The notes beneath the pieces were generated by a model. The model saw nothing but the letters and a program-made list of their open reading frames with translations. It was not told the origin of the DNA and searched no databases. This document shows positions 56,712 through 64,000 of a stretch of 64,000 bases of DNA, in pieces. The stretch lies in NCBI GenBank assembly GCA_910592205.1, contig CAJVPJ010000011.1:24187-88186 (forward strand), read 5' to 3'. The translations under genes were made by a program, and so were the position numbers. Source of the stretch: Paraglomus occultum (lineage: Eukaryota; Glomeromycota; Glomeromycetes; Paraglomerales; Paraglomeraceae). How positions within the stretch are numbered: position 1 is the first letter of the stretch; each line of letters opens with the position of its first letter.

Positions 56712-59700
56712 TGCGGATTGCGGCGTGAGGATGAGAATGAGGGAGGAGAGAGAGAGATGAAGGAAAGGTGAATTCGTCGGGGCGGAGGATGATGAAGAGG
56801 TGGCTATAAAAAAGAATGCCAGGCCCCGTTACGGTGTTATATATGAAAAAATAGAAAGGAGACAAAAAGGATATGCGCGTAAGTTTTTGTTTATAATTAG
56901 TGGCATGGCATACAATGTGTTATTATGAATTGCAGAATTGACAGTAATATTTGGCTATTAAATTTGTAAATCTTGACTGATTTGAGGTCATGTAAATCCA
57001 AATTTGGATGATAAAGATTTTTGACGCTAGCAAACTGTAGTACAACAGACAGGGTTCGACAATGCTGATTGTCCACGTCATATCACGAATAATTTTGGTT
57101 AATTAACGTTAAGCATAACCAAGGTCATAGTGTACGAGTCTTACTTAGTCTTACCAATCAAATTTACTTAAGGAAATTGAACAACTGCCAATAACTTGTT
57201 ATATAAATTACTAAATTACAACGCAAACTATGCATTTCTTTTAAAGCTCTATTTGGTTAAATTTCCAAACAAGACATGTTAGTTTCGACAGCGTTGCGAG
57301 TAAAAATAGTACAGGGTTAATTTGGCATAGTTTGAGTTTTGTGCGTTACTTATTGGTCAAGCTTGAAAGAATCTTTATTCACTGTTTGCTTAGTAATTCA
57401 AGTTCATTAACTCGCTTTAATTGATGAGAGTTTTTTTAGCTCATTGTGCAAATAAAGTTTTATCATAAATTGACTCATGCCAAAATTAGGCAAATTACGT
57501 GTATCGAAAACATATAACAAGATATTAATCTCTCTTCTTTTATTGGTATTCACAAAACATGGAGAGAGAAAAAATGTATGGCCAAAAATGGATGACTGGC
57601 GAAACACGTCGCTCATATTCATAGCAAAATTTACGAAACAACTTTCATAATCTCTTACAATTGGCGTATCTTGCAGAATTCCAAAAATATATGTGCATAC
57701 ACTTTATTAACAAGGCTAGAAAATTACAAATTGTTCTATACGTGTTAACGAAGACGCATCAGTATTGCACGCCGAGTTTGAGACAATCGCGCTAAATCAA
57801 AATTTCGAGCAATATACCATATTATTTACGCATGGCAATACGTGCCGAAAGTTTGGAGATGAGTTAAACAGTAGTCGTCATGCGTCATTAGAATGTCTAG
57901 ATGCGGCGGCGGCGTGTAGTTTTATCAGCAAGATATGGTGTTATCATAACAAAGCATCGCATAGATAATCAAATATCGCTGTAAAAAAACAATAACGTAA
58001 TTTTTATAAATAACTAATAAACATTACTTACTATTAATTAGACTCCAAATTATAATGTTGCTTCTCATCATTATTTTACAATATCTTTTATTTAACGTAT
58101 CCCAAATAATAGATTCCAACTAAGAATACCAACGTATTCTTCAATGCCATATGTTAACCATAAGAATCAATAATTGTGTCATATTCGATATCTCTTGGCA
58201 GCTACATATTTTCCACGTGTTGCTCACCTTTTTTTTTTTTTTGTATTTAGAACTTGCCTCTGATGAGATTTATTATAATTCACTAATTTTTTTTGCCAAG
58301 CACTTCAATAAAGATACTACTTTTTGTAAATTTAAATTAACTACTAATTACATTGATAAAATAGAACAGTTTTTTGTAAGTGAGCTGTAACGGTGGGTTA
58401 ATCCAAATAAAAGAAAATCTAAATATTAATACTGAATAACCAAAAAGCATCTTGATTCTCAAACAAACGAATAACGTAGAACGTCTTAAAGATTATTTGA
58501 AAAGTAATGAACAGTTTCAATGCTTAAAAGACTAGATTACCCAGACTTAATAAAAGTCACTAATACCGATTTAAGTTTTTATTTTTGAATATTATAAACA
58601 ATTAAAAAATTATAAAAATTAATTTAAGAAAGAGGAATGCAAACAGTAAACGTATGTTCAAGAGCAGATGTTATCTAATATAAGACCTCGAAAATGTTAA
58701 AATAAAGGCAATTGACTACACCAATTTAATATCTAAATAATATCAAATTTTTGATTCTGTTCCGAGTAAAAAATAATTCAAACCACTATTTTTTTAACTG
58801 CGTTTTTTTAACTATTTGATAGTACTATTTCTAAGGTGCCAACTATACTAATACGAAATAAATAATAACGGTGCACTTTGAAAATCGTCTACTATCAAAT
58901 GTATCCGCAACGCACGTTGGATAAGTATAATTTTAATAGGTTTATTATTAGCATATTTACACAAAAATCAGCATACGAGCCAGTTTTTGGAAGTAACTTA
59001 CTCATATCTACGATATTCATTCTGGTGCTGTCTAATTTGTTGCCTTTATTAACATACGATTGAATTACATGTCAGGTGAGCGGCTCGCCGCGTTGAGAAA
59101 TACGCTGATTGACTTTGTTACGAGTGAGATGTGTGTTCTTCCACCTTTGGTAAACAGACGAAAGAATAAGGATAGCCATTTGACGTCATCGATCGATAAC
59201 GTATGTTACTCTACCAATAGTTAATACTAATGTTACTGGTATTTGCGTAGTTATTGGCAGAAGGTGTTGTTATTGTCACCTTCTTGTGGAAATTCATGGA
59301 CTTAACTGTTCTCGTTATGCTTCAATTAATATTAATCTTGCATGATGCGCACCTCACCTGACGACCCAGGACTGTCAAACTCGGGTACCTAAGCTGCATG
59401 ACCTGACAACAGAATATATGATTAGTCAATATGCCTGTTACAAAATTGACTCGTGAATTTTAAATACACTGGCGTGTATTAAACGTGTTTAGGATATCTT
59501 CAATCCACTGTCTTTTTCCCTCGATAGCACTCTGGTCCTCATACCACCTGATAATATTCTTGTATTAGTAACGTTTTGGAATTTCTAATAAATGCACGGA
59601 TTATTATTATACGAACAATGGAACTTGTTTCGATTTAACCAAATACGTTCAATTCTAATTAACGATAAAAAGAGATTCTTCTTGTGTTACATGCCTAATA

Positions 59701-59800
59701 TTAATATGGGATATCCGTTTTTTCCAAGAAGAGTTATATTGCTCATTCAAATGATTACGTTTTAACCGGACTTTTAATCTCTCTCTCCTGGAACGAAACG
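56712..59800. other. Gene-poor stretch
   Basis: The first 150 bases are the GA/GAT-rich upstream flank of the Kre9-type gene. The rest is AT-rich. ORFs at 57407, 57765, 58151 and 58878 show no recognisable motif. The bases before 59801 carry the promoter of the thioredoxin-like gene. Confidence 0.45.
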
Positions 59801-60565
59801 ATGGTCCAATCTATACGTCTCGAGCTTGCTGACGATATTCAGGATAAAATAAATAAAATATCTGAAGAAGCCGTCGTCGGCTCGAAAGTATATGTGCTCT
59901 TTTTTGGTAAAGAATTCAACTGCAAAATACATGATTTAATCAAATGTTAATGTGCACTGCAGCCAATGTTTACGCTTACATAAAGTGACGTTGTTAAGCT
60001 CACTACTGCCATTGTTGTTTTTGTCGTGTTGCTTTAATTCAGGAACGGAGCTTCCATCTACGGGACAGTCCTGGTGTCCAGACTGCTATGAGGGTATGAT
60101 ATTTGTAATATTAACAATATGGACATGTATTATTGATGCTGATAATGTCACTTTTCAGCCGATCCACACATTCGCAATGCGTTTGACAAGCACGCACCAA
60201 GTGCGATATTGATTGAAGCACCCGTTGGCACAAGAGAACAGTTAAGTTCAGAAATTTCCATAAAAAACTAGACAATAGCTACACTACTCTACCAATAATT
60301 AATGTCAGAAACATTGGTTATTGGTGAAGTATTAAATACATGGTGACCAATCGATGGCGTCAAATGACAATTGCTTATTCTTTCGTTTGTTTACCAAAGA
60401 TGGAAGAACAACCCATCTCACCCGTACAAAGTCAATCAGCGTATTTCTCTACGCAAAATTCCTACTCTCATTAAATGGACGGTGCCTGCCGGAGGAAATG
60501 ATCGATTAGTAGAAACCGAGTGTTCTGAAGGCGACAAACTGCGCGTATTCTTAACCGAGCATTGA
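59801..60565 (+). CDS. TXNDC17/TRP14-like thioredoxin-fold protein
   Basis: Four exons, 59801-59906, 60043-60093, 60159-60240 and 60400-60565, join in phase; 134 residues, close to the usual 120-135 of the family. The key motif SWCPDCYEADP (W-C-P-D-C active site, near residues 46-56) crosses the exon 2/3 junction. KVYVLFFGTE precedes it, and IPTLIKW with the cis-Pro of thioredoxin folds follows. Family members are small cytosolic disulfide reductases with a redox-active Cys pair that act on specific substrates, not general ones; human TRP14 is reduced by thioredoxin reductase. The start is the first ATG of exon 1. An AATAAA at 60659-60664, 94 bases after the stop, is a probable polyadenylation signal. 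The gene converges with the Vps33 gene. Confidence 0.92.
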
Positions 60566-60658
60566 GATTCAGTTGGTGTGTCTAATCAGAATTCAAGTGC
60601 AAACTTGGACTTGTAATTATAATCTTGTATCAACTAAAGGTTATAAAATTAAGAACCC

Positions 60659-60664
60659 AATAAA
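60659..60664 (+). terminator. AATAAA polyadenylation signal candidate
   Basis: A canonical hexamer 94 bases after the TXNDC17-like stop codon, within the 340-bp convergent spacer shared with the Vps33 gene. Confidence 0.5.
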
Positions 60665-60905
60665 GCATCGTCATTCCACACATCATCGATTGTATACTAG
60701 TTAGGCCAGCGCAATGCTTGTAATATTAAGATTGTCGATAGGGCGCAAGCTACTCTCACCACGACCATCCCAACATACGACTTAGTATGCAAAAAACACT
60801 CACGCTATGAGATTGATAATATTATTAACGTTATACATATCGTACAAAGCTCGTAATCAATCGAATAAATATCATCCATGAACCATATGAGAATTCCTCT
60901 CGCAA

Positions 60906-63900
60906 CTAAGAATCGTTGTTTCGAACAGTGATATTGCTCGGATTTATCCTTGAGATAACAGAATTCAAAAGACTATTGCCATTAATTATCTGGGTCGTGG
61001 CGATCAAATATTCACGTTGACCTATTATTGTTAACACGGTATGGTATACAATTAATATCACGTCCCAATCAATTGTCTTTTCCATATGAAAAAAAAGCTA
61101 TAATTACATACCCTCGTCTTGTTGGTTAAGGAATCTCACTGCCGATATCTCAGTATACGTACATCCTCCCAAGAAGAACACAAGAGTCACTCGCGGTTGC
61201 TGTGCTCCTGTCACAAGAATAGTTATCGAGTTAATAACAGCACAACCGATCGTACATATCTTTTAACACGTTATGTCTCAGAATAGATATTGTGAAATCA
61301 CAAAAGATGTCATAATTTGATAGTATACAGAATAATTCGTCATTGCAAAAAACCGACTCGCACATTCCTCCGTTCTCCCTCATACGTACTCCTAGATTTC
61401 ATAACTCCATCGTCAATCTTTTGTATTTCGTCAAAAGATTTCCCAGGAAGCAGCCGTAGCACCTCTTCGTATCCTTTCCAACCATTAATCTTCATTCCGC
61501 TTGTCGAGTTCCCGGCCCCAATAGCAGCGTTGACGTGAGTGGGGTGAGCCAATGCATTAGGTCCGCCTTTTGTCACGATGCATTGTATTAATCGCACGCT
61601 CAATGGTGCATATCCAGAGTACACGTACGAGATATCTTGCGGGTTGTGTTCGTCGACTTCATCAACGATTAATTTGAGAAATTGGCGGATGTGTTTATAA
61701 GGGTTTTTCGTTGACTGTTGCTTAATAAATAGATTCAATTTCTCGAGGTTTATTAGAGTTTGAAGATGTTCGAAACCGTACGTCTAGAGTATGTGCGTAT
61801 CAGGTATGCAGTATTCGTATGTTAGTCAAGAGTAATTACATGTTCAATTAATAGGATCCAAATTTTTATCACTAGTCCTTGCCTGTAAAATTTCTTTCTT
61901 AAAGAATTCAAACATCTTTTGCTTTAATCCTCCGTTGACTAGAGATTGCAGACAGAGCAGTCTCAACACTTGTACCAGAGGTATTTGTCGATTAATCATT
62001 TCTTCAATATATTCGTTCTGGGTGTTGACATCGATGCCCGCAACAAGATCTTGAAGCACATGTACATGTTAGAAGTACTGTATTGTGATTAACGCGTGTC
62101 GTTAATTAAACCATGAAAAAAATGTATATATACTTTGTTGGACTTCAAGAGTACGATTAAACTCTGGGGTAACTGTATACGTCATTATTTCCTCAGCTAT
62201 GCCAGTATCTATTTTCATTCGTCAAGGTAATTTTCTCTTTCCAGGTGAAAAGTGAAACTACAGACAAACGATAATGACCAAACAACGGCAACACAACAGA
62301 AATTACGTATTTCAAAGGATACGCATTCGTAAGGATTGATGTTCAGACTGCAATCCACCCAGTTTGTTTACAAATTCTCTTACTTGAGCCACTGTTCTTG
62401 CTTGATGCCTTACCTAAGGAGAACGCATAACAGACCGTTGGCAACGGAAACACTTTTGACATGCATTAGCATAATAAAACAAATAAACGAACAACATGTA
62501 CTTACTTCGTAATCCTCATTGATCCTTCTAGCCACTCTATTAAGCATACCACCGACAACAGCAAAATTCACATCTCTCAATTGACCAAACAATTTATCAC
62601 TCGAATTCAACGCCACTTTTTTCTTCTTGGCTGCAGGCTGAGCAGGCGGAGGCGGCGGCGCCTGAGATGCTGTCGATGAAGACGCGGTTGAAGTTGCTGT
62701 AGCAGTTGGTCTTTGCGGTGGAGGTCCCACTATGCTAGAATCAAGCTCGACGACAGTAGTCTTGATACCAAATACTTCATCAATTAAGCCTTCGTAGGTT
62801 AATTGAGTGCAAAGCGGTGTTATTTGATCCACTTGTCGATCGATAATGATAAGAGTGTCGATGCTGGGCGAGACGGAAAAGGCAGAGACTGGATCGTCTA
62901 CAGCTCTCTCACGTCTCATTCGAATCAGCATGTCGGCTAATTGCTTTACAAATGAATCCGTATACGAGATGATTACAATTAGTAACATGTATGCCTTGTA
63001 ATTCTAAACACTTTCGTATGATCGTACCTTTGCGCAATCACCCTTTCCGATAATCCTCGGAAATAAACCAAATTCTTTCTGCAACTCCATCAACGCCCTT
63101 GCAGCATAGTAAATTGCCGTGTAATCTCCATCCTTTAATTATTATTCGTTATCACCATTAATCGATATATATATCATATTCATCAAAAATCACAAAATCA
63201 TCCCTGTTGACGATGATCCTTATATTCACATTCTTGTCCATATGTATCCCCGAAACAACCCCTTTAGAGAATAAGTACCAAGTACAACTCCTTGAAACTA
63301 TTATCTAGTTCAAGAGATAATACATCATCTTCGAAAGGAATCAGGTCCAGATGGTATTCTCCAACGACAATATGTGAATCAGAGATGTAGTTAAGGAATC
63401 ATGTGCGTACAATGTTAGGAGGATAAGCAATCTGTCAGAGAACACGTTTAATTTCTTCAATAGTACGTCCAGAACCCGAAAACGCACAAGGTATGTACTC
63501 TGACAAATGCTTAAGCGATCATCTTCATTAATGCATTACCCTAACCAATAATACAAGTCAGATTACTTCTTAATTTCAAAGGATATCCCCCCATACACCT
63601 TTTTCTTCCAAGACTCTCTGACATATCATAGTCCTGCGTGGAACAAAGTACAAATGGTATTCATATTTCTGTCCGTCTTCCTCGCTGTTTGCTCGCTCGA
63701 GTTGATGATTTCTAATATGGTCTAAGTTGTGAAAAAATAAGACACACCTGATTAATAACGAAAACACAGAGAACTACAATTATATGTAATAATACTCTTG
63801 AATATTCCTACCAGCTATGTATTTCATGTATTGTAGTTGTGGACGACACATATATATTAAACTTTTTAACTCTGTTACTATAGGAGTTTGTTGGAGATAA

Positions 63901-64000
63901 TGAATTTTTTCCACCCCATGATCCTACGAAAGTGTTCTCTCGTCAATACCGATAATAGAATCAGGAATGTCAAACGTATTTTATAAACTACTCACCTTTA
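60906..64000 (-). CDS. VPS33: Vps33, Sec1/Munc18 subunit of HOPS/CORVET (5' part outside the window)
   Basis: Minus-strand exons: (up to 63996-64000), 63923-63812, 63721 to about 63590, about 63405-63279, 63132-63028, 62943-62506, 62413-62323, 62208-62134, 62049-61883, 61783 to about 61347, 61207-61112, 61021-60906. Most joins are phase-checked; the ends near 63590, 63405 and 61347 are approximate. Motifs in order: HGVEKIHYLQQTP, YFVPRRTMICQRVLEEKGV, LDLIPFEDDVLSLEL, AIYYAARALMELQKEFGLFP, IIGKGDCAKQLADML, SIDTLIIIDRQVDQITPLCT, YEGLIDEVFGI, SEHQSLRMHTGIAEEIM, NRQIPLVQVLRLLCLQSLVN, ISYVYSGYAPLSVRL, VTLVFFLGGCTYTEISAVRF, then ..NNDS-stop. Vps33 binds vacuolar SNAREs and templates their assembly during endosome/vacuole fusion. 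A Pro/Thr/Ala-rich insert with a KKKK run (about 62740-62620) interrupts the Sec1 fold at a loop. Confidence 0.93.
61784..61882 (-). other. GC-AG intron in VPS33
   Basis: The join KEILQ|TYGFEHL is required by family conservation and reading phase. The donor here reads CAG|GCAAGG and the acceptor CTAG. GC is the only common non-GT donor. The length is 99 bp. Confidence 0.75.

Noticed and set aside
1250-59710. Frequent TTAATATT/AATATTAATATT palindromes scattered over the window
   Set aside because: By rough estimate an AT-rich 64-kb sequence is expected to hold a similar number. A count against a shuffled control would be needed.

Overview
The window is nuclear DNA of a fungus, AT-rich to the eye. 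Nearly every recognisable gene is cut by short GT-AG introns (about 65-200 bp). The intact genes are fungal or general eukaryotic: vacuolar endopolyphosphatase, an Mcm1/SRF-type MADS-box factor, pinin, a Kre9/KNH cell-surface protein, a TXNDC17-type thioredoxin and Vps33. The dispersed decayed families around them (F-box protein, a RING-tailed protein, a conserved protein of unknown function, pogo and Tc1 transposases, an FtsK/HerA-like packaging ATPase relic) resemble, from memory, the multicopy families of arbuscular mycorrhizal fungi (Glomeromycotina). That placement is an inference and no search was run.

Layout. 0-6 kb: transposon and unknown relics, including a pogo-type transposase and a 39-bp tandem repeat. 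6.3-8.4 kb: PPN1-like endopolyphosphatase. 10.2-11.1 kb: F-box protein on the minus strand. 11.5-14.5 kb: a 14-exon two-domain AAA ATPase with one premature stop. 14.6-15.6 kb: conserved protein of unknown function. 16.3-16.9 kb: a stand-alone GIY-YIG nuclease with a frame break. 19-24 kb: RING-tailed pseudogene and two Tc1/mariner relics. 24-27 kb: gene-poor. 27.4-29.7 kb: a disordered protein and a GNAT acetyltransferase. 32-36.3 kb: mobile and virus-like material (ATPase relic, a MITE with 3-bp target duplication, a pogo element with intact inverted repeats). 38.3-44.1 kb: a microsatellite-rich stretch, the 5' flank of the MADS-box gene (43.5-44.9 kb). 45-52 kb: no gene seen. 52-53.5 kb: pinin (minus). 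54.3-56.7 kb: secreted Kre9-domain plus chitin-binding-like repeat protein (minus). 59.8-60.6 kb: TXNDC17-like protein (plus), convergent with Vps33 (minus), which runs from 60.9 kb past the window end.

The genes do not form one pathway. PPN1 (vacuolar polyphosphate cleavage) and Vps33 (vacuolar fusion) both act at the vacuole, but they lie 52 kb apart and nothing suggests co-regulation. Many exon joins were derived by hand from splice sites, reading phase and family conservation, so they can be tested against RNA-seq. I did not find a convincing new multi-gene system. The best leads are the AAA gene with a stop codon and a Walker B Glu-to-Gln change, the GIY-YIG nuclease, the packaging-ATPase relic beside active-looking transposon ends, and the Kre9/hevein-like fusion.
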